This document shows positions 7,599 to 15,714 of a stretch of DNA of 40,207 nt, piece by piece. A program made the position numbers and the translations under genes. Under the pieces are notes generated by a model that worked only from the letters and a program-made list of their open reading frames with translations, did not search any database and was not told where the DNA came from. Each line of letters starts with the position of its first letter. Position 1 is the stretch's first letter. Origin of the DNA: Eubacteriales bacterium (GTDB lineage: Bacteria; Bacillota; Clostridia; Christensenellales; UMGS416); NCBI GenBank assembly GCA_028693155.1, contig JAQUVY010000010.1, positions 1 through 40,207 of the forward strand, given 5' to 3'.

Positions 7599-9902
7599 AT
7601 GGCAAAGACATTAATTATTGCCGAGAAACCCTCGGTAGGCGGCGATATTGCCCGGGTGCTGGGCAGCCGCAAGCGCACCAAGGGCTACATTGACGGCGAC
7701 GCGTACATCGTCACCTGGGCCATCGGACACCTCATCTCCCTATGCTCCCCCGAGGAGCTGGATGAAAGCCTGAAGGATTGGAAATTTGAGACCCTGCCCA
7801 TCATTCCCGACCAAATGAAGCTGAAGATCCTGCCCCGCACCCGGCAGCAGTTTGAGACCATCAAATACCTGATTCACCGCGAGGACGTGGATAACATCAT
7901 CTGCGCTACCGACAGCGGCCGGGAAGGCGAGCTGATCTTCCGGTATATTTATCATGTGGCGGGCAGCGACAAGCCCTTCCGCCGGCTGTGGATCTCCTCC
8001 ATGACCGACGAGGCCATCCGCGACGGGTTTGACCACCTGAAGCCGGGCAGCGAGTATGACAACCTGTATCGCTCGGCCAAGTGCCGCGCCGAGGCCGACT
8101 GGCTGGTGGGCATGAACGCCAGCCGCGGCTACACGCTGCAATACAGCCGGCTGCTGTCGGTGGGGCGTGTGCAGTCCCCCACCCTTGCCATTTTGGTAAA
8201 GCGGGAGCACGAGATCAAAAACTTCGTACCCGAGCAATATGAAGAGCTCTGGGCGTCCTTTACCGGCTACAAGGGGCGTTGGTTCGACGAAACCAAGCCC
8301 GCCGATGATTCCCTGCGCTCACGCATCCCCGCCGAAAAGCACGACTGGGCGGCGCAGTTTGCCCAGGAGCTGGCGGGAAAGCCCGCCGTGGTGGAGTCGC
8401 TGCGCCGGGAGAACAAGACCATTCGCCCCCCCGCGCTTTATGACCTGACCCAGCTGCAGCGGGACGCCAACCGTATGTTTGGCTACACCGCCAGCAAAAC
8501 GCTGAGCCTGGCGCAGGCACTGTACGAAAAGCATAAGCTCATCACATACCCGCGTACCGACAGCCGCTACCTGAGCGCCGATATTTTCAAGACGCTGAAG
8601 ACCCGGCTTTCCAAGCTGGACATGGAGCCCTGGAGCACGTTTGTGCCCACGGCCATGGAATCGCAGCGCAAGCTCTTCGGCCCGGTCATCAACGACGCCC
8701 GGGTATCCGATCACCACGCCATCATACCCACCGGCCGGGATCCCTCCCGCGCCAAGCTGGATGAGGACGAGCGCGCGCTGTTCGATTTGATCGTGCGCCG
8801 TTTTCTGGTGGTGTTTTTTGACGATGAGATCCTCGAATATGTAGATGTCATCACCCGCTGCGACGGGCAGCCCTTCCACTCCCGCGGCAAGGCGGTGCAG
8901 CAGGCGGGCTGGAGCGCCATCTATGAAGGCATCGGCAAAAAAAGCCGACGCAAGGCGGTGGGCGAGGAGGATCTGGTCAATCTGCCCGCGCTGGAGGAAG
9001 GCATGGAGCGCAAAGCGCGCTCCGCCAAGCTGGAAGAGAAGAAAACTACGCCTCCCCCGCGCTACACCGAAGCCATGCTGCTGGCGGCGATGGAAAACGC
9101 CGGCAGATTGGTGGACGATGAAGAACTGCGTGAGCAGATGAAGGACGGGGGCTTGGGCACCCCCGCCACCCGCGCCGCCATTATCGAGCGGCTCATCCAG
9201 GTGCAGTATGTCCGGCGCAGCGGCCGCCAGCTGGTGCCCACCGAGAAGGGCATCTGCTTTGTGGCGGTGCTGCCGCCGCAGCTGTCCTCGCCGGAGCTGA
9301 CCGGGCGCTGGGAAAAAGGGCTGGCCGAAATCGGCCGGGGCGAGCTGGCCGCCGACGCCTTTATGGACGACATCAAAAAGCTGGTGGTGGACATCGTGAA
9401 CGCTTCCCGCCAGCGGGTGACCGACGTGGAGTTTCCCGAGGATCCCCGGTACAACCACGACCCCGACGCGCCCAAGCCCGAAAAGGTTTCCCTGGGCAAG
9501 TGCCCGGCGTGCGGCGGCGAGATCTACGAAAACCGCAAGGCCTATTATTGCAGCAACTGGCGCAACCCCGCAGGGCGGTGCAAGTTCAGCATCTGGAAAA
9601 ACGGCCTGGAGCGCCAAGGCGGCCCCATGCTCACGCCGGAGATGATGACGACGCTGCTCACCCAGCCCTCGCTGGACGACCCCAGCGGTGCCATTTCGGT
9701 AGACAAGACCTCGCCGTTCATCCATTGGGCGGGGCAGGCCGAGCCCGCGCAGCCGCCCGCCAAAGCGACGCGAGCCGCCAAGGCTGCCAAAACCACCAAA
9801 ACCGCTAAGGCCACCAAAACCACCAAAACCGCCAAGGCTGCCAAGACAACCAAAACGACAAAGGCCGCCAAAACGGCCCAGGAAGGAAAAGAACGTGGCT
9901 GA
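7599..9902 (+). CDS. topB: DNA topoisomerase III (type IA)
   Basis: A 767-residue type IA topoisomerase that relaxes and decatenates DNA through a transient 5'-phosphotyrosine. The Toprim domain is at the N-terminus (IIAEKPSVGGDIARVL, then ATDSGREGELIFRY). The catalytic tyrosine is Tyr317 in LITYPRTDSRYL. SVGRVQSPTLAIL and the LGTPATRAAIIERLI motif complete the core. A topoisomerase zinc-finger-like module follows near residue 635 (CPACGG, then CSNW and RCKF). The last ~50 residues are a repetitive Lys/Ala/Thr tail with no predicted fold. ATG 7599 follows GGAGG. Its stop overlaps the next gene by 8 bases. The match to TopB rather than TopA rests on the N-terminus and overall length. Confidence 0.95.
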   Translation: MAKTLIIAEKPSVGGDIARVLGSRKRTKGYIDGDAYIVTWAIGHLISLCSPEELDESLKDWKFETLPIIPDQMKLKILPRTRQQFETIKYLIHREDVDNIICATDSGREGELIFRYIYHVAGSDKPFRRLWISSMTDEAIRDGFDHLKPGSEYDNLYRSAKCRAEADWLVGMNASRGYTLQYSRLLSVGRVQSPTLAILVKREHEIKNFVPEQYEELWASFTGYKGRWFDETKPADDSLRSRIPAEKHDWAAQFAQELAGKPAVVESLRRENKTIRPPALYDLTQLQRDANRMFGYTASKTLSLAQALYEKHKLITYPRTDSRYLSADIFKTLKTRLSKLDMEPWSTFVPTAMESQRKLFGPVINDARVSDHHAIIPTGRDPSRAKLDEDERALFDLIVRRFLVVFFDDEILEYVDVITRCDGQPFHSRGKAVQQAGWSAIYEGIGKKSRRKAVGEEDLVNLPALEEGMERKARSAKLEEKKTTPPPRYTEAMLLAAMENAGRLVDDEELREQMKDGGLGTPATRAAIIERLIQVQYVRRSGRQLVPTEKGICFVAVLPPQLSSPELTGRWEKGLAEIGRGELAADAFMDDIKKLVVDIVNASRQRVTDVEFPEDPRYNHDPDAPKPEKVSLGKCPACGGEIYENRKAYYCSNWRNPAGRCKFSIWKNGLERQGGPMLTPEMMTTLLTQPSLDDPSGAISVDKTSPFIHWAGQAEPAQPPAKATRAAKAAKTTKTAKATKTTKTAKAAKTTKTTKAAKTAQEGKERG

Positions 9903-10614
9903 GCAAATGCGACTGGATAAACTGATGGCGTTGTGCGGCGTGGGATCGCGTTCTCAGTGCAAGGATCTGATCCGCTTTGGTGCGGTGCGCATCGACGGCG
10001 AAACCGCCGCGTCGGGCACCCAGAAGGTGGACCCCGCCTCCAGCGAGGTCACCGTGAACGGAGAGATCCTGCGCTATGAACCCTATATCTATTTAATGCT
10101 GCACAAGCCGGCCGGCTACATCTCCGCCACCTACGACAAATACCGCCCCACGGTGATGGACCTGCTGGCCGGAGAATACGGCCACCGGGAGCTGTTTCCC
10201 GTAGGGCGGCTGGACGAAGACACCACCGGGCTGCTGCTGCTCACCGATGACGGCGGGCTTTCGCACTTTCTGCTGTCGCCCAAGCGCCACGTGCCCAAAA
10301 CCTACCACGCCCTGCTGGCCAAGCCGCTGAAGCCCGGCGACGCCGAGGCCTTTGCCGCCGGCATGGATCTGGGCGACTTCACCGCGCAAAGCGCCTCCCT
10401 GCGCCCGCTGCAGGACGGCTGGGCGGAGATCATTATTCACGAGGGCAAGTTTCATCAGGTGAAACGCATGGCGCAGGCCATCGGCAATGAAGTCCTTTCG
10501 CTGAAGCGCGTCACATTCGGCCCCCTGCCGCTGGACGAAAGCCTGGCGGAGGGCGACTGGCGCCCGCTCACCGAAGAAGAGGTGGCCTTGCTGCGCGGCG
10601 CGGTGGGGCAATAA
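9895..10614 (+). CDS. rsuA: 16S rRNA pseudouridine synthase, RsuA/RluB family
   Basis: A 239-residue protein with an N-terminal S4 RNA-binding domain (MRLDKLMALCGVGSRSQ) and a pseudouridine synthase domain containing the signature GRLDEDTTGLLLLTDDG, whose Asp is the catalytic residue, and a C-terminal HEGKFHQVKRM motif. It isomerises a uridine in rRNA; the RsuA group (U516 of 16S rRNA) fits best, RluB being the alternative. The start is GTG 9895 with AGGAAGG upstream, overlapping the topB stop by 8 bases, so the two are co-translated from the topB promoter. Confidence 0.9.
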   Translation: MAEQMRLDKLMALCGVGSRSQCKDLIRFGAVRIDGETAASGTQKVDPASSEVTVNGEILRYEPYIYLMLHKPAGYISATYDKYRPTVMDLLAGEYGHRELFPVGRLDEDTTGLLLLTDDGGLSHFLLSPKRHVPKTYHALLAKPLKPGDAEAFAAGMDLGDFTAQSASLRPLQDGWAEIIIHEGKFHQVKRMAQAIGNEVLSLKRVTFGPLPLDESLAEGDWRPLTEEEVALLRGAVGQ

Positions 10615-10640
10615 CCTTACAACAGCTTTGGAGATAACAA

Positions 10641-10674
10641 AAAGACGGTTCCGTGAGGAACCGTCTTTTTTTGC
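10641..10674. terminator. Bidirectional intrinsic terminator
   Basis: A 12-bp stem (10641-10652 with 10657-10668), GTGA loop and T runs on both strands serve rsuA (plus) and the peptidoglycan-binding gene (minus). Confidence 0.92.
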
Positions 10675-10684
10675 TTAGCCCGTC

Positions 10685-12139
10685 TTATGGCATGATGCCG
10701 GGGATGGTGGTCACCGCATAGGCCTCGTTGATGCAGGCCTGATGCTCGGCGTCCACCTTATTGCTGCCGTGGGTGCGGCTGTTAACAAAGTGAATGCAGA
10801 TCTGCCCGCGCATGCCGTTGTCCGAAAGGGAGTTATAGCCGTGGGGCATGCCGTTCATGGAGGCGGCCAGCCGCTGCCCGTTGACGATGACCCAGATGGG
10901 GCGGCGCGCCCAGTTCCACTTGTTGCCGTAGCACTCGTAGAGCGTCTTGGTATCGTTGAACGAAACGGGCTCGCAGTCGGCATGGTTGGTGCCGCCGGTG
11001 CGTTTGATTAGGAAGGTCTTTCCCGTGCGTACATCCACAATGGTCGCCGTGGACTGCTTGGGGAACAGCTTGGCGTTGTCTGCCCACAGGGGCTTGACCA
11101 GCGGCAGGTTCAGATCCACCGGGTAATTCACCGCGACTATGCTGCTGTACTCCGTGCTGTGGATCATGGTGTACAGCACCGCCAGCGTATAGTTGCCGGC
11201 CAGACCGTCACAGTCCAGCCCCATGCGGCTCTGGAAGGTGCGCACGGCGTTATAGGTGCCCGTGCCGAACTTTCCGTCCACGGTGCTGCTGTAATACCCC
11301 AGCGCTTTTAAGGCGGCCTGCAGATCCTTCACATGATACCCCGAGCTGCCGCGCTTCAGCGTGGTGGTGATCTGCTGGGCATAATATTTATAGCCGTCGG
11401 CTCCCACCAGCTCGCTGCGCTTTACCACGGCAGGAACGGGCGTGGTCTGCGGCGTGGGCGTGGGCTCGGTGGTGGCCGCGGGCGTGGCCGTAGCCTCCGG
11501 GGTGGGCGTTGGGGTGGCGGGGGTCAGCGCGGCCAAAGCCTCGTTGAGCGCCTTGACCGTGGCGGCGCCCACCAGGCCGTCAGCCTTGAGGGACTTCGCC
11601 GCCTGGAACGCCTTCACCGCGTTGGTCGTTTTGGTGCCGAACACGCCGTCAGCGTTTCCCACCGGATGACCCAGCGCGTTCAGCGCCAGCTGCAAATTTT
11701 TCACATCGGTGCCCGAAGTACCCCGGCGAAGCAGCCGGGAATAGGTCAGGCTGGCAGGCGCGCTGCCCGCCGGGGGCGTGGTGGCTGCCGGGGCAGGCGT
11801 CGTGGTGGGCGCTGCGCCTCCGGCGGCGTTGACGGCAGCCTCCAGCGCGGCGTAGGTCTTGGTTCCCACAATGCCGTCGGCGGCCAGCTTATTGTCCTTT
11901 TGAAAGTTGATGACAGCGGTGCGTGTGGCCGTGCCGAACACGCCGGTGGGCGCCACGCTTAAATATTTCAGGGTGTTAAGCTGCTTTTGCAGTGCGGTCA
12001 CGTCGTCCCCCCGGCTGCCCTTCTGCAAGGTGCGAGGCGCGGCGTAAGCCATGCCCGACAAGCAGGAAATGATCAGTGGGATGAGCAGCAGCGCGGCCAA
12101 TACCGCCGCCAGAATTCCGGAAATGCGCTTTCGATTCAC
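10685..12139 (-). CDS. Secreted protein with three peptidoglycan-binding repeats and an uncharacterised C-terminal domain
   Basis: 484 residues, starting at GTG 12139 behind AGAGGGCAAGG. A signal peptide (1 to about 33, ending AYA-A) is followed by three PG_binding_1 repeats at about 37-95, 137-195 and 260-315. Each carries the pattern G-x-x-G-x-D-V-x-x-L-Q, then DGxFG(T)xTxxAVxxFQ. They are joined by Pro/Thr/Ala linkers that should span the wall. The last ~150 residues form a separate domain with DVRTGKTF, NHADCEP, MNGMPHGYNS and CIHFVNSRTHGSN. These conserved His/Cys/Asp residues recall L,D-transpeptidase-like catalytic motifs, but the order differs and I do not assign an activity. It is likely a wall-bound enzyme or spore/cell-surface protein, in a single-gene unit with its own promoter. 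Confidence 0.88.
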   Translation of the reverse strand: MNRKRISGILAAVLAALLLIPLIISCLSGMAYAAPRTLQKGSRGDDVTALQKQLNTLKYLSVAPTGVFGTATRTAVINFQKDNKLAADGIVGTKTYAALEAAVNAAGGAAPTTTPAPAATTPPAGSAPASLTYSRLLRRGTSGTDVKNLQLALNALGHPVGNADGVFGTKTTNAVKAFQAAKSLKADGLVGAATVKALNEALAALTPATPTPTPEATATPAATTEPTPTPQTTPVPAVVKRSELVGADGYKYYAQQITTTLKRGSSGYHVKDLQAALKALGYYSSTVDGKFGTGTYNAVRTFQSRMGLDCDGLAGNYTLAVLYTMIHSTEYSSIVAVNYPVDLNLPLVKPLWADNAKLFPKQSTATIVDVRTGKTFLIKRTGGTNHADCEPVSFNDTKTLYECYGNKWNWARRPIWVIVNGQRLAASMNGMPHGYNSLSDNGMRGQICIHFVNSRTHGSNKVDAEHQACINEAYAVTTIPGIMP

Positions 12140-12172
12140 AGCCTTGCCCTCTTTTTCATTTGTTTCGTTTTT

Positions 12173-12201
12173 ATTTTATGCAATTCGAGCCGATTTTGCA
12201 A
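12173..12201 (-). promoter_or_regulatory. Promoter of the peptidoglycan-binding protein gene
   Basis: On the minus strand, TTGCAA (12201-12196), a 17-base spacer and TAAAAT (12178-12173), about 34 bases before the GTG start. Confidence 0.65.
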
Positions 12202-12272
12202 GGAATCCTGTAAAGATTTGCACTTTCTTGAAACCTGTATCCAAGATGTAACCGTTTGGAGCGGTGCCGGAG

Positions 12273-12905
12273 CTATTCGGTTTCCTCCAGATAACGCTTA
12301 AGCGCGTGCAGATCCTCCTCATAGGTGGTCTGCAGCGCGCGGTTATAGATGATGCTGGCCGGGTGATACAGCGGAAACAGGCTGGTCTCCAGCCCGGGCA
12401 GGCTCAGCGGGCGCGGCGCGCCGTGGGCGCTGCCGATGGTGAGCGCGCCGTGGGCGCTGCCGATGGTGAGCGCGCCGTCGTCGGTCACGGCGCGCAGCGC
12501 CGTATTGCCCAGGGTGACCACCACCTGCGGCGCCAGAATGCTCAGCTCTTTCATCAGCAAATGATAACACAGGCCGATTTCCTCGCGCTTGGGCGGCCGG
12601 TTGGAGAGGCTGCCCCGGGTGGGGTGAATTTTAACCGGGCGGAACTTCACCACGTTGGTGATATAAATATCTTCCCGCCGCAGCTCCAGCAGCTCCAAAA
12701 AGCGACTCAGGTTCTGCCCGGCCTTGCCCACAAAGGGCTTCCGCTGCAGCGTTTCCTGCTCGCCCGGCGCCTCGCCCACCAGCACCAGCCGCGCCTCGGG
12801 GCTGCCCTCGCCCGGCACCATCACCGTATCCCCCGCGGGATAGACCTCGCGCAAAAGCGCTTCAAAGCGCGCATATTCTTTTTCCAAACGGTGTTGCTTA
12901 TCCAT
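12273..12905 (-). CDS. Uracil-DNA glycosylase family 4-like protein lacking Fe-S cysteines
   Basis: A 210-residue UDG-superfamily protein. It has the family-4 motif GEAPGEQE, the following KPFVGKAGQNL, a NVVKFRP segment and a C-terminal YHPASIIYN motif, so it should flip and excise uracil or a related base from DNA. It has no CxxC at its N-terminus and only one cysteine overall, so it cannot hold the [4Fe-4S] cluster of classic family 4 enzymes. Its partner upstream does have these cysteines. ATG 12905 lies 8 bases inside the end of that partner, with GGAGGAGC as ribosome site. A perfect 27-bp tandem duplication adds 9 residues before the HP motif. It may be an active Fe-S-free variant or a regulator of its paralogue. 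Confidence 0.88.
   Translation of the reverse strand: MDKQHRLEKEYARFEALLREVYPAGDTVMVPGEGSPEARLVLVGEAPGEQETLQRKPFVGKAGQNLSRFLELLELRREDIYITNVVKFRPVKIHPTRGSLSNRPPKREEIGLCYHLLMKELSILAPQVVVTLGNTALRAVTDDGALTIGSAHGALTIGSAHGAPRPLSLPGLETSLFPLYHPASIIYNRALQTTYEEDLHALKRYLEETE
12416..12469. repeat. Perfect 27-bp tandem duplication inside the downstream UDG gene
   Basis: Two identical 27-bp units (12416-12442 and 12443-12469) plus the first 8 bases of a third. In frame they give GALTIGSAH repeated, with no disruption of the reading frame. Copy number probably varies between strains. Confidence 0.97.
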
Positions 12906-13473
12906 GCTCCTCCTGTGGCAGCCCCTGGCTGCGGGTCTTGATGGCCTGCATATCCCGCCAGGCGTCGATGAGCAGCCGGTCGTCGCGCAGCAGCGCCGCC
13001 GGGTGGAACGTGGCGATCACGTCGCGCCCCTCCAGGGTCTGCCACACACCCCGCTCCCGGGTAATGGCAAAATTTTCATGCATCAGGCAGCTGGCAGCCA
13101 CCTTGCCCAGGCACACCACGATGCGCGGCTGCACCAGCTCCATCTGCCGACGCAGATAGGGCAGGCAGGCACGCATCTCCTCGGGGGAAGGGTTTCGGTT
13201 CTGCGGCGGGCGGCATTTGACCACGTTGCAGATATAGACATCCTCCCGCGTGAGATCGACGGCGTCCAGCATTTTATCCAGCAGCTTGCCCGCCCGACCC
13301 ACAAAGGGACGTCCCGTCGCGTCCTCGTCCGCGCCCGGCCCCTCACCCACCAGCATAATCTCCGCCTGCGGGTTGCCCTCTCCGGGCACGGCATGGGCGC
13401 GGGTCTGGCACAGGCCGCACAGCCGGCAGTCCCCAATCTCCTCATACAGTTTTTCCCATTGTTCATTTCTCAT
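12898..13473 (-). CDS. Uracil-DNA glycosylase, family 4 (Fe-S type)
   Basis: A 191-residue protein with the four cluster cysteines of family 4 UDGs: C16 and C19 (in CRLCGLC), C87 and C103. The 16-residue spacing between the last two fits the family. The catalytic-region motifs are GEGPGADED, RPFVGRAGKLLD, CRPPQNRNP and a C-terminal TFHPAALLR. It removes uracil from DNA in base-excision repair. ATG 13473 is preferred over an upstream start at 13599 because GGGAG is 8-10 bases before it and the promoter lies between. It overlaps the second UDG gene by 8 bases, so both are made from one message. Confidence 0.93.
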   Translation of the reverse strand: MRNEQWEKLYEEIGDCRLCGLCQTRAHAVPGEGNPQAEIMLVGEGPGADEDATGRPFVGRAGKLLDKMLDAVDLTREDVYICNVVKCRPPQNRNPSPEEMRACLPYLRRQMELVQPRIVVCLGKVAASCLMHENFAITRERGVWQTLEGRDVIATFHPAALLRDDRLLIDAWRDMQAIKTRSQGLPQEEHG

Positions 13474-13501
13474 GCGGCATTCTCCCTTTTTCTTGCCTTT
13501 T

Positions 13502-13530
13502 ATCATAGCAAACCGCGCTGCCAATGTAAA
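13502..13530 (-). promoter_or_regulatory. Promoter of the UDG pair
   Basis: On the minus strand TTTACA (13530-13525), 17-base spacer, TATGAT (13507-13502), about 28 bases before the UDG start. Confidence 0.75.
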
Positions 13531-13562
13531 AGGGCAAACCCGCCCCGGCGCAAAAACGCAGC

Positions 13563-13595
13563 AAAAAAGCCGACCGGGCATCCCCGGTCGGCTTT
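13563..13595 (-). terminator. Intrinsic terminator of the lipoprotein gene
   Basis: A 13-bp stem (13566-13578 with 13583-13595), 4-base loop, followed on the minus strand by a T run. Confidence 0.85.
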
Positions 13596-13612
13596 GCACC
13601 TTACCCTGTTTT

Positions 13613-14206
13613 TCAGAAGATCAGCACCAGCAAAATGATGATACCCACCAAGGTCAGCACGCCGCCCACCAAAAGCAGAATGTTGCGCGTTTTTTTATCG
13701 GTGGGATCGCCGTTTTTCTTGATGATCTTGGCAAGCTTTCCGCTGAACACCAGCAGCAAAACGCCCGCCAGCAGGAAGAGCAGCATGAACACCACCGCCC
13801 CTGCGGGGTTCCCCGCCACCACCACGCCCAGCCGGTTCACTTCACAGGCGTTCTTCACGGTGTCGTAGGTTTCGGGGGTCAGCGAGGTGCCAAAGGGCAC
13901 GGTCACCGTTTCAGGAGAGCCCTGCTGATCCAGATGAACGGTCATTGCTCCGCCGTCGGCCAGCGTAACCTCCAACGTTTTTCCGGTCAGGATGCCCACC
14001 AAAGTATCCGCACGGTAAATCTTCACGGTGCGGCCCGATACGGTGCGATTCCAGGTTTCCCCGGCCAGCTGAAAGCTCAGCGTGTGTTTGTCTACCTTTT
14101 GATAGGCGACGCCCTCCACCTGTGTTTTCTTGCAGCCGGTCAATACACTCAGCATCAGGCACACAATCAGGGTGATGATGATAAAATTGCGACTTTTGCG
14201 CGTCAT
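13613..14206 (-). CDS. Predicted lipoprotein with two C-terminal membrane segments, function unknown
   Basis: 197 residues from ATG 14206, chosen because AGGAGG lies 7-8 bases upstream; an ATG at 14317 has no such site. The N-terminus is a lipoprotein signal with the lipobox LTGC (Cys about residue 25). The middle (about 30-115) is a beta-rich segment with YRADTLVGILTGKTLEV and a VPFGTSLTPETYD stretch. Two hydrophobic helices follow (about 125-150 and 175-197) around a basic loop (KIIKKNGDPTDKKTRN). A lipid-anchored protein that also crosses the membrane is unusual but seen in Firmicutes. I do not recognise a family. It is a single gene between the UDG pair and the divergent radical-SAM operon. 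Confidence 0.7.
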   Translation of the reverse strand: MTRKSRNFIIITLIVCLMLSVLTGCKKTQVEGVAYQKVDKHTLSFQLAGETWNRTVSGRTVKIYRADTLVGILTGKTLEVTLADGGAMTVHLDQQGSPETVTVPFGTSLTPETYDTVKNACEVNRLGVVVAGNPAGAVVFMLLFLLAGVLLLVFSGKLAKIIKKNGDPTDKKTRNILLLVGGVLTLVGIIILLVLIF

Positions 14207-14359
14207 GCGTGTTCCTCCTGTCCCAGCCGCAGCTTCTTTGATGCATGGGCTTTTTAATAGTTTACCACAAATTGACGAAATATACCTGTTTTTAAAAATA
14301 TTTACATGTTCATACAATCTTGATACAAGTTTTTCTTATCGTTGTACGAAAATACTCTA

Positions 14360-14388
14360 TTGTCACATGCGAACGTTTGTGCTATTAT
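14360..14388 (+). promoter_or_regulatory. Promoter of the radical-SAM/TIGR03915 operon
   Basis: TTGTCA (14360-14365), 17-base spacer, TATTAT (14383-14388). The start point near 14395 leaves a leader of only about 12 bases, ending in the ribosome site GAGGTGAT. Confidence 0.8.
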
Positions 14389-14406
14389 TAGCGCGAGGTG
14401 ATCCCT

Positions 14407-15714
14407 TTGGATCTGATGGAAAAGCTGAAAATATTGGGCGATTCGGCAAAATACGACGCCTCCTGCGCTTCCAGCGGCTCAGCCGGCCGGGGCGGCTCTT
14501 TCGGCAAAACCGCCGTTCCCGGCCTGTGCCACACCTGGAGCGCCGATGGGCGATGTGTTTCTCTGCTGAAGGTGTTGATGACCAACAAATGTATGTATCA
14601 CTGCGCTTACTGCGTCAACAGCGCCCTGCGGGACTGCCCGCGGGCGGAGTTCACGCCCCGGGAGCTGTGCGACCTGACCGTGGCGTTCTATAAAAGAAAT
14701 TATGTGGAAGGGCTCTTTTTAAGCTCGGGCATTGCGGTTTCCCCCAACCGCACCATGGCAAACATGGTGGAGACGGTACGCCTGCTGCGCGCCGAGGGCT
14801 TCGGCGGGTATGTGCACATGAAATCCATCCCCGGGGCGGATCGGGCGCTGCTGGACGAGGCTGCGCTGCTGTGCGACCGCATGAGTGTCAACATTGAGCT
14901 GCCCAGCCAAAAAAGCCTGCTGGCCCTAGCGCCGGATAAATCCGCAAAGGCCATTCTGGATCCCATGGGATATGTGGCCGGGCAGATCTTTGAGCGCCGC
15001 GATCCCCGGGCTGCCCATCAGCCGCCGCCCTACGCCCCTGCCGGGCAGTCCACCCAGCTCATCGTGGGCGCAACCCCCGAGAGCGACCGCAGCATTTTGC
15101 GCCTGAGCGAGGCTTTATACCGAAAATACGCCCTGAAACGCGTTTACTTTTCCGCCTTCATGCCCGTGGTCGCCCACCCCCTTCTCCCCGGCATCAAGCA
15201 GCCGCCGCTTTTGCGGGAGCACCGGCTTTATCAGGCCGACTGGCTGATGCGCTTTTACGGTTTTTCCGCCGAGGAAATTCTGGACGACGCCCATCCCCAG
15301 TTGGACGAACAGCTGGATCCCAAATGCGCTTGGGCGCTGCGCAACCCGCAGTTTTTTCCGGTGGACGTGGCCACCGCCCCCTTGGGCGCGCTGCTGCGAG
15401 TGCCGGGCATTGGGCAGATCTCGGCGCGGCGCATCCTCTCGGCGCGGCGTTACGGCGGCCTTACGCTGGAGGACGTCAAACGCTGCGGCACCGTGATGAA
15501 GCGGGCGCAGTATTTTATCACCTGCCGGGGACGCGCCCCGGGGATCGGCGCTTCGGCGAACACGCTGCGCGCCGCGCTGCTGGGCGGCGCGTCCGCCCTT
15601 CCCTCCTTCGCGTCCCAGGTTTCCCTGTTTGATCCCCCGCCCGGCGCGGCGTTTCCCCAGCTTCAGCTTGTTTCGGAGGTGCCTCATGCTGTCCAGTATC
15701 CTGTATCTTTGTGA
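14407..15714 (+). CDS. Putative DNA modification/repair radical SAM protein (TIGR03916 type)
   Basis: 435 residues from TTG 14407. This start gives the family's usual MDLxEKLKIL opening and has GAGGTGAT 4-5 bases upstream; a GTG at 14398 would be nearly leaderless. The radical SAM cluster motif is C62-MYH-C66-AY-C69. AKYDASCASSG, WSADGRCVSLLKVL and EGLFLSSGIAVSP are family hallmarks. A helix-hairpin-helix near the C-terminus (LLRVPGIGQISARRIL) suggests DNA contact. Family knowledge: TIGR03916 proteins occur beside TIGR03915 proteins, and related proteins are linked or fused to UDG-like domains, which suggested the repair role; the reaction is unknown. The next gene begins 29 bases inside this one. 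Two UDG genes lie about 1 kb away on the other strand. Confidence 0.9.
   Translation: MDLMEKLKILGDSAKYDASCASSGSAGRGGSFGKTAVPGLCHTWSADGRCVSLLKVLMTNKCMYHCAYCVNSALRDCPRAEFTPRELCDLTVAFYKRNYVEGLFLSSGIAVSPNRTMANMVETVRLLRAEGFGGYVHMKSIPGADRALLDEAALLCDRMSVNIELPSQKSLLALAPDKSAKAILDPMGYVAGQIFERRDPRAAHQPPPYAPAGQSTQLIVGATPESDRSILRLSEALYRKYALKRVYFSAFMPVVAHPLLPGIKQPPLLREHRLYQADWLMRFYGFSAEEILDDAHPQLDEQLDPKCAWALRNPQFFPVDVATAPLGALLRVPGIGQISARRILSARRYGGLTLEDVKRCGTVMKRAQYFITCRGRAPGIGASANTLRAALLGGASALPSFASQVSLFDPPPGAAFPQLQLVSEVPHAVQYPVSL

Noticed and set aside
9745-9890. Repeats in the topB 3' end as a possible CRISPR or minisatellite
   Set aside because: The repeats are short, imperfect and in frame, giving a Lys/Ala/Thr tail; there are no spacers or cas genes.
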